Source: Alentia gelatinosa
Lineage: Eukaryota; Annelida; Polychaeta; Phyllodocida; Polynoidae
Length of the DNA: 64,000 bases
NCBI GenBank assembly: GCA_950022655.1
Contig: OX465583.1
Span: forward strand, 70,381,152 to 70,445,151
Direction of reading: 5' to 3'
Position 1 is the stretch's first letter; every line of letters begins with the position of its first letter. This document shows positions 54,801 to 64,000 of the stretch, in pieces. Under the pieces are notes generated by a model. That model was not told the DNA's origin. It searched no databases and was given only the letters and a program-made list of their open reading frames with translations. Position numbers and translations under genes: made by a program.

Positions 54801-57800
54801 ACTGGTTAAATAGTATGCACTAGCGCCGACTAGCGTCTAGATACTCACTTGTATCAACCTCTATGGCCACTGAGTATACGGCAGGATATATTGAACTGAA
54901 ACTGGTTAAATAGTATGCACTAACGCCGACTAGCGTCAATACTCACTTGTATCAACCTCTATGGCCACTGAGTATACAGCAGAATATATTGAACTGAGAC
55001 TGCACTAACGCCGACTAGCGTCTCTACTCACTTGTATCAAGCTCAACGGCCACTGAGTATACGGCAGGATATATTGAACTGAAACTGGTTAAATAGTATG
55101 CACTAGCGCCGACTAGCGTCAATACTCACTTGTATCGAGCTCAATGGCCACTAAGTATACGGCAGAATATATTGAACTAAAACTGGTTAAATAGTATGCA
55201 CTAGCGCCGACTAGCGTCAATACTCACTTGTATCGAGCTCAATGGCCACTGAGTATACGGCAGGATATATTGAACTGAAACTGGTTAAATAGTATGCACT
55301 AGCGCCGACTAGCGTCTATACTCACTTGTATCAAGCTCAACGGCCACTGAGTATACGGCAGGATATATTGAACTGAAACTGGTTAAATAGTATGCACTAG
55401 CGCCGACTAGCGTCTATACTCACTTGTATCGAGCTCAACGGCCACTGAGTATACGGCAGGATATATTGAACTGAAACTGGTTAAATAGTATGCACTAGAG
55501 CCGACTAGCATCTATACTCACTTGTATCGAGCTCAACGGCCACTGAGTATACGGCAGGATAGATTTAACTGAGACTGCACTAACGCCGACTAGCGTCAAT
55601 ACTCACTTGTATCAACCTCTATGGCCACTGAGTATACGGCAGGATATATTGAACTGAAACTGGTTAAATAGTATGCACTAGAGCCAACTAGCATCTATAC
55701 TCACTTGTATCAACCTCTATGGCCACTAAGTATACGGCAGGATAGATTGAACTGAGACTGCACTAACGCCGACTAGCGTCAATACTCACTTGTATCAACC
55801 TCTATGGCCACTGAGTATACGGCAGAATATATTGAACTGAAACTGGTTAAATAGTATGCACTAGAGCCGACTAGCGTCTATACTCACTTGTATCGAGCTC
55901 AATGGCCACTGAGTATACGGCAGAATATATTGAACTAAAACTGGTTGAATAGTATGCACTAATGCGGACTAGCGTCAATACTCACTTGTATCAACCTCTA
56001 TGGCCACTGAGTATACGGCAGGATAGATTGAACTGAGACTGCACTAACGCCGACTAGCGTCAATACTCACTTGTATCAACCTCTATGGCCACTGAGTATA
56101 CGGCAGAATATATTGAACTGAAACTGGTTAAATAGTATGCACTAGAGCCGACTAGCGTCTATACTCACTTGTGTCGAGCTCAACGGCCACTGAGTATACG
56201 GCAGGATATATTGAACTGAAACTGGTTAAATAGTATGCACTAGCGCCGACTAGCGTCTATACTCACTTGTATCGAGCTCAATGGCCACTGAGTATACGGC
56301 AGGATAGATTAAACTGAGACTGCACTAACGCCGACTAGCGTCTCTACTCACTTGTATCGAGCTCAACGGCCACTGAGTATACGGCAGGATATATTGAACT
56401 GAAACTGGTTAAATAGTATGCACTAGCGCCGACTAGCGTCTATACTCACTTGTATCAAGCTCAACGGCCACTGAGTATACGGCAGGATAGATTTAACTGA
56501 GACTGCACTAACGCCGACTAGCGTCTCTACTCACTTGTATCGAGCTCAACGGCCACTGAGTATACGGCAGGATATATTGAACTGAAACTGGTTAAATAGT
56601 ATGCACTAGAGCCGACTACCGTCTATACTCACTTGTATCGAGCTCAACGGCCACTGAGTATACGGCAGGATATATTGAACTGAAACTGGTTAAATAGTAT
56701 GCACTAGAGCCGACTAGCGTCTATACTCACTTGTATCGAGCTCAACGGCCACTGAGTATACGGCAGGATAGATTGAACTGGAACTGGTTAAATAGTATGC
56801 ACTAGCGCCGACTAGCGTCTATACTCACTTGTATCAACCTCTATGGCCACTGAGTATACGGCAGGATATATTGAACTGAAACTGGTTAAATAGTATGCAC
56901 TAACGCCGACTAGCGTCAATACTCACTTGTATCGAGCTCAACGGCCACTGAGTATACGGCAGGATAGGGCAGCACCTGGAAGGTGACGTTCTGCCCCACC
57001 TTCGGCGGGCCAGTCGTCTCGTTCAGACCCAGGAAGTAGAGTTTGTAGCCCTCCTGGAAGCTGAAGCTGATGAGTATCTGACGCGTCTGAAACGTCCACC
57101 CCATGCGTGCGTTGAACGGGATTCTAAAATTATCATCAACGGGTACCTGCGAGATGTCAGAGGAAAATGACATTTCAATAGGAGGTAAGAATTAGGAGGA
57201 AACTCATGAGATGAAATGACTTGGTCCATTTTCCACCAAGATCGACTGCAGAGGGAAAATGAGACATTTCAATGGGAGGTAAATTTTTTTTTTTTTTTTA
57301 ATATCGAGCTTCGCTCTATTTATTGAACTGAAAGAGTTACAGTAAGTACGGGTAGAATTTTTTTTTTTAAAGCTTTTATCTATACTGGAGGATAGGGTAA
57401 GGCGAAAAGTTCACCTATCTTCCATCCACTCCAGTTTAAAATTAGAAGGAAACTCATGAGATGAAATAATTTGGTCCATACTCCACCAAGTTAAACTGCA
57501 TAGTAAAAATGAGACATTTCAATAGGAGGTAAGAATTAGAAGGAAACTCATGACTTGGTCCATACTTCACCAAGTTTGACTTTGTTTGTAATGGTCTTTT
57601 TTTTCTTTTGCAATGATATATAAAAAGAACACGTTCGGTTAAGCTAGCTCCTCACGAATGCAACCATTTTAACCCAGTGCCTAAGATGGCCATAACAATT
57701 ACTAGTTAGAATACTTTAAAAACAACTTTGAAATAAATTGATATAATTATGATAATTAGAATATTGGACACAGTAAAGTGAAAGTGAAAGGAGCCCAAAC

Positions 57801-60066
57801 CTTCAACATTAAAGACAATTGCTGGTAGTTGGGTGATTTCTAAATTCTTTTTTATTTTTGCAAAAAACTCTGGATAATATAAATGCTTAACTATTGGTGT
57901 CTATGGGAAACTGCAGTATTTTGACTTTGTGGTTAGATGACACTCATGTTCTGTTGCTCTCTTCAAATAATTCTGGATTATGATAGTTGGGAACATATAT
58001 ACAAATGAAAAAAAAAGAAAAAAAGATACTATGTTACCATGCTAACTTCTTTGCAAGGCCATCTGGAGAGGCTAAGTGCTTAACTATTGTTGTCTATGGG
58101 AAACTGCCATATTTTCATGAAATCAGATGGCAGCACTTGTTTAAAATTTAGTTCTAAGTATAGATATAGAGGGCACTGCAATACCTACCCGCATTTGTCT
58201 TTAGTTTGTTCCATTTGTTTCTGTTGCAGTTTACAGGCCAGGGTTGGCTAGATGTGAATTCTTAAGACCAATGCTCATCTACTGATTTCAGAACATTTAT
58301 GTACCTTTGTGGGCGACAAACGGGTGGTAATTTGTCTCAGGCGAGGCATCCTAACGGAGTCGGCTGTAGTTGGTAGATGTAGCACAGTGAGGCAAGGGTG
58401 AGCCATCAATTAGTAAACCACCTCCTTCAGATGTCCTTTTGTCGCCGACAGTGGAACGTTGCTAAATAGCGCTTGACTGAGTGACCGACACGGGCCACGG
58501 TATTACATAATTTGCCTGCGACAAGTTCACCGACTCCTATACGATTTGTGAACTAATCGTTCAACTCTGAAGCGGTAGATGGGCATTGGGCTTCACAGAT
58601 GTAAATATATATTTGCATCAATTAAAACAAAATTTACAAAGGCCTCTATTCATTATGAACTCACTCTGACTGGACCTTCCTGTCTAGGCGGGGAAACCTC
58701 CTTCTCATAGGCGAGGCTGTAGACTGTTGGACTGTACGACTTCCAAATCTGTAATTTCATCGTCGTTGGTTCTTGGGGGACGAGAGCGCAATAATAATGA
58801 AACCTGAAAAGAAATGAGGCTAAATCGTGGATGGTGTTTATTACACAATAACAACTGGTTTTGTGTACGAGTGGCCGTAATCTCCGAGTAGTTGACGCGT
58901 AGTAATATCCGAGCGATTAGGTCTAAATTTATATCGTAGAAGGTGGACGCCTAGACTTGCTCAAGGCTTTGATTATGAGCTTTCATTAAATGATAAAACA
59001 TAATCATAATAAAGTTCATTATAATATCTATCCCAGCGAGGAGGGTAGGCATAGGATGGAGGGACTGGATCTAGTCTGGTCTTACGATGACAGACCTACT
59101 ACAATAGAAATTCAGACTTACCAATAAGGCACCGATACAAAAAGCAAATATCGTTGACATATCGGGAAGGTGCAAAATGATAGTCATATGTCTAGACATC
59201 CCACTTCACCCTGCATCATAAGGGTTTGTTCGATGCCTTATCGCAGAAACATGGTCAGCTGCACCGATACGAGGTGACCTTCTGACGTGATTTTGATTTC
59301 TTATCGTGAGGTGCATCGTAGACCATATCAGAGCCATATTGTGGCACCCCTCTCATGAGATCTCACCCTCTCTAAGTTGTATTCTGTACAAGGTTCTCAC
59401 TGTGCTCTATGGGAGAAGAATTGTTAACGAATTAGGTTTAAATCCTTGGGAATCCACTGCCACACAGTATTCCCGCTAGGTGGCATCATTGAGATTATAG
59501 GAATCTTTGAGTTGAATTGATGTATGTCTTTAGCACTGGAGGCAGGCCAGTGGATTCTCAAGGCTCTAGTTCGTAAAGAATTCTTCTCCCATGGAGCGTA
59601 GTGAGAGTACAGAATACGACTTAGAGAGTGTGAGATCTTCTGAGAGGGGTGATCGTGGTAGGTGGACGCCGGGCCGTACGATGAGACTGAGGTGTTGTAC
59701 GTTAGCCTGGCAGCCGGGCCTAGTTAGACTAAAGGCCAGGCAACGGGTTCCAGTTTCGTGGTGCATTATTGGTAACGCCTCCATTGGCAGACCACCAGAT
59801 ACGCTGGTTCCCAGGGTATCCACTAGGGGGCTCGGCGGAGATATACTACAGTCTAGGTGAAGGACGTAGGAACCCGTTACCTGCCCCTTATTCATATGGG
59901 CAGGGAACCAGTCTATGTTGTACGTACGCTACTAAGACGCCCTCTGGTAGCACCACGTTGTAGTCGACCCAGGACCGGGGCCGGGCGATGGACTGTGTGC
60001 GGTTCCTCTTGATGATCTCATGGCCCCACAACTCAGTGCTCCCCGAAGTCGGCAACCTGTACTTCA
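48397..60066 (-). CDS. Collagen/EGF single-pass membrane protein, spliced, 5' partial (8 exons)
   Basis: Exons on the minus strand are 60066-59928, 58803-58665, 57146-56927, 54059-53811, 52406-52284, 50947-50822, 50123-49998 and 48815-48397. Phases agree at every junction and give 512 residues plus stop. Order: beta-rich region of about 165 residues (two sequons), 25 Gly-X-Y triplets (169-243), two six-cysteine DxDEC EGF domains, one EGF-like module with four cysteines, a Ser/Pro linker, a transmembrane helix (about 399-421), and a basic then acidic tail with 12 glutamines near the C terminus. The five introns from the beta region onward are all phase 1, typical of shuffled extracellular modules. 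The signal peptide and start lie upstream. I do not recognise a named family; a cell-surface adhesion or matrix role is inference from the domains. Confidence 0.85.
48816..49284. other. Last intron of the collagen/EGF gene, first part
   Basis: Contains a fragment (49125-49235) of the element family at 31640-32275. No coding signal. Confidence 0.4.
49285..49992. repeat. Three direct repeats of about 300-325 bp ending at the EGF 3 donor
   Basis: The segment gcaatttgtggtgggtctat begins at 49285, 49584 and 49909 (with small changes) and each copy runs through tgctcctcgttatggtggtt. The last copy ends within a few bases of the donor of the EGF 3 exon on the minus strand. Confidence 0.85.
49998..50123 (-). 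CDS. EGF-like module 3, incomplete, plus linker
   Basis: Acceptor catgtttttacag, donor GTAGGT, phase 1-1. [20 protein letters not shown] then [10 protein letters not shown] starts as a calcium-binding EGF but has only four cysteines; the last two are missing. A Ser/Pro-rich juxtamembrane linker ([12 protein letters not shown]) follows. Confidence 0.85.
50465..50735. mobile_element. Shortened aaaggcatatc-family element
   Basis: Shares gtttgaggaaactgacatgg, catggtgacccccaattttt and gtctgatatccctttag with the copies at 733-1244 and 62571-63096. Confidence 0.6.
50822..50947 (-). CDS. Calcium-binding EGF domain 2
   Basis: Acceptor tttcggtcacag, donor GTACCG (weak), phase 1-1. [20 protein letters not shown] then [20 protein letters not shown] has six cysteines and the calcium signature. 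Its acceptor is duplicated at the far end of the adjacent tandem array. Confidence 0.92.
50967..51445. repeat. Tandem array next to the EGF 2 acceptor
   Basis: Ten or so units of about 40-50 bases built on ctccaccagtgttactatca and gtgaatagtaagctgaat with acccgggtt. The array runs from the branch-point side of the EGF 2 acceptor, and its outer end (51421-51445) carries a second copy of the acceptor region tatctgtgaccaatagtaca. Confidence 0.9.
51446..52194. other. Intron between EGF 1 and EGF 2, no gene
   Basis: AT-rich with no recognised repeat apart from a homopolymer block at the end. Confidence 0.4.
52195..52234. repeat. Poly-C then poly-A tract
   Basis: About 18 C followed by about 22 A, 50 bases below the EGF 1 donor. 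Length likely uncertain from assembly. Confidence 0.9.
52284..52406 (-). CDS. Calcium-binding EGF domain 1
   Basis: Acceptor ttttctgctag, donor GTAAGA, phase 1-1. [20 protein letters not shown] then [20 protein letters not shown] has all six cysteines and the DxDEC and GSF signatures of calcium-binding EGF modules. Confidence 0.92.
52477..53125. mobile_element. MITE with aaagacaaatgctgg ends, interrupted
   Basis: Left cttaaagacaaatgctggta, right cccacatttgtctttaag; a 178-base element is inserted at 52499-52676, separating gctggta from the following agttt. Confidence 0.75.
52499..52676. mobile_element. Nested pogo/Tc1-like MITE with TA duplication
   Basis: Left cagtagaaccccgcgtaagc, right ggcggggttctactg, flanked by TA at 52497-52498 and 52677-52678. 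CAGTAGAACC ends with a TA target site are typical of pogo/Tigger-type elements. Confidence 0.85.
53235..53528. mobile_element. Long-arm foldback element, copy D
   Basis: caaggttctcactacgctct ... gccttgagaatccactggca faces gccagtggattctcaaggct ... gagtgtgagatcttatgaga. Confidence 0.85.
53811..54059 (-). CDS. Collagen triple-helix exon
   Basis: Acceptor cctctcctcacag, donor GTGAGT, phase 1 on both sides. Encodes 25 uninterrupted Gly-X-Y triplets rich in GPP, GRP and GIP, ending GQSFQ. GDR and GAKGD are present. Strongly GC-rich compared with flanking introns, as expected from Gly/Pro codons. One short helix in a membrane-anchored protein would trimerise the ectodomain (inference). Confidence 0.93.
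54155..54515. mobile_element. Repeat element, gtaaaccacgagaggtt family, third copy
   Basis: tatcgtatactaagacccaa, gtcaaataccataactgtgg, cctcgtggtttacggccgcc; sits between the collagen exon and the 98/85-bp array. Confidence 0.6.
54540..56967. repeat. 98/85-bp minisatellite copying an exon end and its donor
   Basis: About 26 units counting the exon copy, 98 or 85 bases long; the shorter form lacks a 13-base piece around ggttaaatagtat. On the minus strand each unit holds the sequence coding [13 protein letters not shown], the donor GTGAGT, and about 50 bases of intron. Reading past any donor meets a stop within a few codons. Unit sequences are very similar, so amplification was recent. Confidence 0.95.
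56927..57146 (-). CDS. Collagen/EGF gene, beta-rich exon with duplicated 3' end
   Basis: Acceptor atctcgcag, donor GTGAGT. Encodes [20 protein letters not shown], then [19 protein letters not shown] and [23 protein letters not shown] and NVT are sequons. The last 40 or so bases and the donor are repeated about 25 times in the intron that follows. Confidence 0.85.
57147..57807. other. Intron with repeated ggaggtaagaattag motifs
   Basis: catttcaataggaggtaaga, attagaaggaaactcatgag and ttggtcca-type segments occur three or four times between 57170 and 57570, an irregular tandem duplication lying directly upstream of the exon acceptor at 57146. Confidence 0.6.
57808..58204. mobile_element. MITE with aaagacaattgctgg ends
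   Basis: Copy of the family at 8548-9023 with an internal deletion; right end gcatttgtcttta. Confidence 0.65.
58265..58595. mobile_element. TIR element, ccaatgctcatctactgatt ends
   Basis: Right end gcggtagatgggcattgggc. Shorter relative of 18785-19270. Confidence 0.7.
58665..58803 (-). CDS. Collagen/EGF gene, beta-rich exon
   Basis: Acceptor atttcttttcag, donor GTGAGT. Encodes [20 protein letters not shown] then [20 protein letters not shown]. Alternating hydrophobic residues suggest beta strands; no domain family recognised. Ends in phase 0. Confidence 0.8.
58804..59344. other. Intron between first two exons of the collagen/EGF gene
   Basis: Contains decayed repeat (gtggccgtaatctccgagta, tgacgcgtagtaatatccga). 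No coding signal. Confidence 0.4.
59345..59650. mobile_element. Long-arm foldback element, copy E
   Basis: cacccctctcatgagatctc ... gaatccactgccac faces gccagtggattctcaaggct ... gtgagatcttctgagagggg. Confidence 0.85.
59928..60066 (-). CDS. Collagen/EGF gene, first exon seen
   Basis: On the minus strand the acceptor gacattgcag is followed by residues [20 protein letters not shown] then [20 protein letters not shown]. The donor GTACGT lies just below 59928; a phase-0 alternative sits four bases further on, but only GTACGT fits the next exon. The exon enters mid-codon, so upstream exons exist. Confidence 0.75.
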
Positions 60067-60561
60067 CTGCAATGTCAAAGACACATCAATCCAAATTAAT
60101 CCTCATTCAATTTATTTAGCAAAGTTTTATTCATTTCTTTTTATTTCAAGTTTCTTTAATGAAGCATTGGTAGTACATTGTATCGTGAATCCGTTGTTGT
60201 TTTATATACATGTCTATTAGACCTTTTTCCACTGGCCGCTGACGCACCTTATCTGCTTGGTTACGCAATGCTCGCGGCCAAGCAATCACATGGATACGTA
60301 TTCTTTAGCATTACAGCACTGACTGTATAAGGGATATATGATCGTAGAATACGTTTAGATTATGTTTAGAGATAATACAGTGATTGGATCGTATTCTATG
60401 GTATTCCAGCTACATCATGGTGGGTTTAACATTCATATCGGTTCAGTAATACTTAACATATCGTTTTGATAAATTCCTTTATAGAATACATGTTGTATAT
60501 AATCACCCTTGCATATGAAATACGACCAATATATCATACCTTTGATCCCTTTAGGAATGTC

Positions 60562-60607
<46 letters not shown>

Positions 60608-61900
60608 ATTTATAGTACACACACATATATAATACACATGCATATATATTATTGTTAAACATATGTATACATGTATATATTCCACATATAACCCATTTAC
60701 GCTGGTAGCGGAGAAAATCGGATCCTTGGATATTCCCATTCTTATCCATTATTTTCATCTACCCCATCTTCACTTTGTACAAAATCTATTCTTGAATGGA
60801 TGGAATTGTTGTAGTCTCAAAATCATGCTCTTTGTCACAAGAAAAGGTGGCCTGAAAATCTGCTATGCAGAGGCCACTTATATGTACCCTTTTAAAGTAC
60901 TAAATACAAAAATTAATATATTATAAAACCATTATATATTTCACTTGGATAGTCTCATATGAGATAAAAAAAAGAAAAAAAGAGGCAGTTTTCTATTTTT
61001 TATTGTAAACTTTGTTTTCATTCCCAATATATACAAGCGTTAAAAAATAAAGAAAATATGAAATGAGCCAATAAAGAAGTGGTTTCAACCCTACTCTAGA
61101 TTTTGTGTAAGATAAAGAGTTATCAGATTGTCTATTTTTTTGACATTATGCATTGAAGTCCTCGGGGGGTGGGGGTAATGTCTATCGCAGTATAGGTGGA
61201 CAGCGGGCCCTATAATGCTTCCCCATGTATCATATTGTATAAACTCTGTAAGACCTTAACAATGTCTAAAAACTGAGACAATAATCAACTCTCAAGTTTG
61301 TACAACCTGTCTATGTTTTTAGAGTGTTCCCTCTTGTTCTAACACTCCTATCTGGAAGAAAACAACACCTCTGCACTCATACCCACCACTCACACCCTAT
61401 GTGTGAATGCATAGGCGGGCACTCGGACACCGCAATGTGTGGCCGAACGGCCGCGTTGCCATGCAACATGACCGCATGGCGGCGCTGAACGGAAAAACTG
61501 CTAAAGTGGCATGGAACTTAGTTTTCAAATAAAACTGGCTTTAATTGTCCTACCATGACAGAACTAGCGAAAACATTTGTATTTGAAATTATATAGCAAT
61601 CCAATCCAACCTGTATCGCCTATATGTTCATGCAAATAGCACGATCATTTAAGCCTACCATATATTTTTTTTCTTTTAATAAAGCTTATATAAAGCAATT
61701 AAGCTCTGTTAATTAATTCAAAAGAATAGGCCCCGCCCTCCACACAATTGAGCATATGCAAAACGGGGCAACTAAGGGCATTTATTCACTGGGAGTAGCG
61801 TGGCACACTGTCAGGCCTTGTGTACGTGTGCCCTGGGCAACTTTGAGGCAATGGTCATCTATAGGAGCTCTGCCCCAATGCTAAAGCATGGGAGTAGTGT
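60067..61900. other. Upstream of the collagen/EGF exons, no gene seen
   Basis: AT-rich; may be an intron of the collagen/EGF gene. I found no exon for its signal peptide here. Confidence 0.4.
60562..60607. repeat. (TA)n(TG)n microsatellite
   Basis: About ten TA followed by about twelve TG units. Confidence 0.95.
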
Positions 61901-61938
61901 TAGGGCATCGCGACCTGCGCCGATTGTCAGACTGGAGC

Positions 61939-61976
61939 TATAAAACTGACACCTAGAGAGCTGAGGGCAGTCAGTC
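61939..61976 (+). promoter_or_regulatory. TATA box and Inr-like core promoter
   Basis: TATAAAA at 61939-61945 is followed by gcagTCAGTCACAC, with TCAGT at 61971, the spacing of a TATA/initiator pair. An ATG with a downstream donor follows. Inference from motif spacing only. Confidence 0.45.
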
Positions 61977-62020
61977 ACACCCGACACTCAAAAGTGTACA
62001 CACAACCGTAATCACCGACC

Positions 62021-62191
62021 ATGACAAGAATTAGAGGCACTGCAATGACCAAACAAGAAAATATGGTAACTAATACAATACATGTTCAATATCTATGCAT
62101 ATATCTGTGTACCTGTATCTTTGTATCTCTATTTACACAGGATAATCTCATTGTCTTTTGCGTGTTTTGTAATGAATTGGCAAGGCCAGGT
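62021..62191 (+). CDS. Possible first exons of an unknown gene
   Basis: ATG at 62021 opens MTRIRGTAMTKQENM and runs into a possible donor GTAACT at 62066. After the acceptor tttacacag a second stretch, DNLIVFCVFCNELARP, ends at a donor GTGAGA near 62191; both are phase 0. Too short to identify and no later exon found before the window ends. Supported mainly by the promoter motifs upstream. Confidence 0.3.
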
Positions 62192-62570
62192 GAGAGAAAG
62201 TTAGCAGGGCAATGAGCCATGACATGGGGGTCAAGGTTGTACTGGTCCTGTATAGGTTATTTGTAAACACGATATGTGTTGGAGGGAGGGGAGGTATGTA
62301 TGAAACTCTGTGTATCATGTGTCTCTCTATATATCTGTATGTGTATCTGTGTATCTTTATCTGTGCATCTCATTCTGCCAGTGCATGTATCTGTGTGTAT
62401 GTGTATGTCTGTATATAGTGTCTGTCTATCCATATATCTGTATGGCTGTACATCTAAATATCTAAGTACATGTGATATAAAGGGGACTATGATCGCAACG
62501 GATTGGATCAAACACAGGGCCAGGAGTGAAATTACTGAAGTGCAGCATGATGAATGTCTCTTTAAACACT

Positions 62571-63096
62571 TTAAAGGCATATCCTACAATCCACAGTGGC
62601 GCCACCTGGTGATTTTGAAATAGTGTCAAGTATTAGTCAAAACTGGTTTCCTGGGATTCATTCCAATTCTAGATGAGTAAATTTAACAGTTTTGTGCAGT
62701 TTATCCAATCTTAATCGGTAAAATAGGCCAATTTACAGTTGTTTGATTTACATAAGAAATGTACTGAAAATGTGGTTTTCTTCAATTCTTCAAAAATAAG
62801 GACGGTGACCTATGATTTTTAAAATCTAAATAAGCAGTACTGTATGTACTATATTCTGTGAAAGTTTGAAGAAAATGACTTGGGTTTTACTATGTGAAAA
62901 AATACCTTTTAAAATTTCAATATATATTCTAATATAAAATTATCATAATATTGATTTATTAATCAAAAACTAGCACGGTGACCCCCGATTTTTAAATTAG
63001 ATTTGTATTCTACAACACTTGGAGATCATCATATTAGATATTCAGGGAATTGACATGGGTTCTAACGTTCAAGCCAAACTGTCGGATATGCCTTTA
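62571..63096. mobile_element. MITE-like element, taaaggcatatcc ends, full copy
   Basis: Left tttaaaggcatatcctacaa, right gtcggatatgcctttaa; about 525 bases and the clearest copy of its family. Confidence 0.75.
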
Positions 63097-63412
63097 AGGG
63101 CGAATGATCCACAGCGAATGATGCCTTGAGGCATCAACAGGTCCAGGGCGAATGATGCCTCAAGGCATCATTTCTCATGAATATACAAATTCGTTTTTAA
63201 CAAGAAAATAATGGAGAAATATTAATCAAATTCTAGCACCACAATAATTATTTCTATTCAGAAAAAATAGAATATCTAATGATTATGATTAAACACTCAA
63301 ATTATGGGTTTTGACAACTATGTGCCCGTCCCCTAGCGGTATAAAATGCTACCAGTGCCCGTCCTTAGGGGGTTAGCTCAGCCGCAGGCACCCGTCCTTC
63401 AAGGGTTAACCC
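63095..63412. mobile_element. Repeat with gaatgatgcc(t)ttgaggcatca palindromes
   Basis: Two palindromic gatgccttgaggcatc segments, then ctcaaattatgggttttgac and cccgtccttcaagggttaa. Divergent member of the family at 9025-9375, abutting the preceding element. Confidence 0.55.
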
Positions 63413-64000
63413 CTCTTTTACCTCTGCAGCGTTTGTGAGCGTGATTCCCACGCTTAATAATCTTGGTTTCGATTCACAACAATGATCACAGTCTATCATC
63501 ACGTATAGTTATTATTAAGTGGGGCACTTATTTAATTACATTTAAAAGGAGACTATGATATAATCATAACGCTCTAACACAAATGCATAGTCTCTATCTA
63601 CGTATAGTCGTTCGTCTAAACCATCTAAATATTCCTGAAATAAGAAGACCGTATCTAACATAGCATTGAGCTAATCGAAGAGGGGAATTTCCCGGAGATG
63701 TATTTGGAGATAACCAAACAGCATTTTTTTCTGATTTGATGTTGTTGCTGAACAATTCGTCGTCCAATGGAAATGTACTAATTGACAAATACTAATGCAG
63801 TGTTTTCCACCTGCACATGCATTGAAACCCCGACCGGTAATTATCACCCTGTACAAAAGTCGGTCTGTGGTTCTCCTTGTGGAAGGTCGGTGGTACATAA
63901 TTGGTGACCTGCACTGCTAAAATACGATGGATGTTGATAAATGGCACTTGATTGTGTGGCCCACACATGCCGAGATATTACATAATTCGCCTGCGACACG
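63413..64000. other. Right edge, no gene
   Basis: A B-box-like ggtttcgattcacaac near 63470 may be a SINE remnant. The last 70 bases (ggcccacacatgccgagata, cataattcgcctgcgaca) are the start of another member of the 58265-58595 family, cut by the window. Confidence 0.4.

Noticed and set aside
59566..59895. A 109-codon minus frame just below the first collagen/EGF exon
   Set aside because: It runs past the donor into the intron and into a foldback element (59345-59650).
62212..62623. Frames rich in Cys, Tyr and Ile on both strands
   Set aside because: Produced by tgtatctgtgtat-type simple sequence; codon pattern is that of the repeat.

Overview
This is a eukaryotic, repeat-rich, AT-rich window with spliced genes (GT-AG introns, tandem minisatellites, many short inverted-repeat elements, a decayed LINE and tRNA-like SINE pieces). 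The compact exons, long introns and a SINE-type tail ending in CAAACAAAC near the left edge suggest an aquatic invertebrate bilaterian, perhaps a lophotrochozoan or an invertebrate deuterostome. I cannot name the species.

Gene 1 (+ strand, 1292-38405) is a 21-exon gene for a STRA6-family multi-pass membrane protein, the family of vitamin A (retinol) transporters. The exon chain was built by hand. Every junction is phase-compatible and the chain translates to 772 residues without a stop. The C-terminal half matches vertebrate STRA6 in order and motif.

Gene 2 (- strand, exons from 60066 down to 48397, 5' end not found) encodes a single-pass membrane protein. It has a beta-rich ectodomain I do not recognise, 25 uninterrupted Gly-X-Y triplets, two complete calcium-binding EGF domains, one incomplete EGF domain, a transmembrane helix and a polyglutamine-containing tail. 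Genes 1 and 2 converge, with about 10 kb of repeat-filled intergenic DNA between them. A TATA/Inr-like core promoter with a possible small first exon (+) lies near 61.94-62.07 kb.

The most unusual observation is that several tandem arrays abut splice sites. A 72-bp minisatellite (17 units) begins exactly at the exon 12 donor of gene 1 and copies that donor in almost every unit; it stays in frame for 14 units. A 98/85-bp array in gene 2 repeats an exon tail plus its donor 25 more times. A third array in gene 2 is bracketed by two copies of a splice acceptor. A fourth set of direct repeats ends at another gene 2 donor.

Most of the remaining DNA consists of non-autonomous elements: several families with terminal inverted repeats, two of them clearly nested, and a frameshifted LINE reverse transcriptase in intron 5 of gene 1. 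No CRISPR array, rRNA or convincing functional tRNA was seen.
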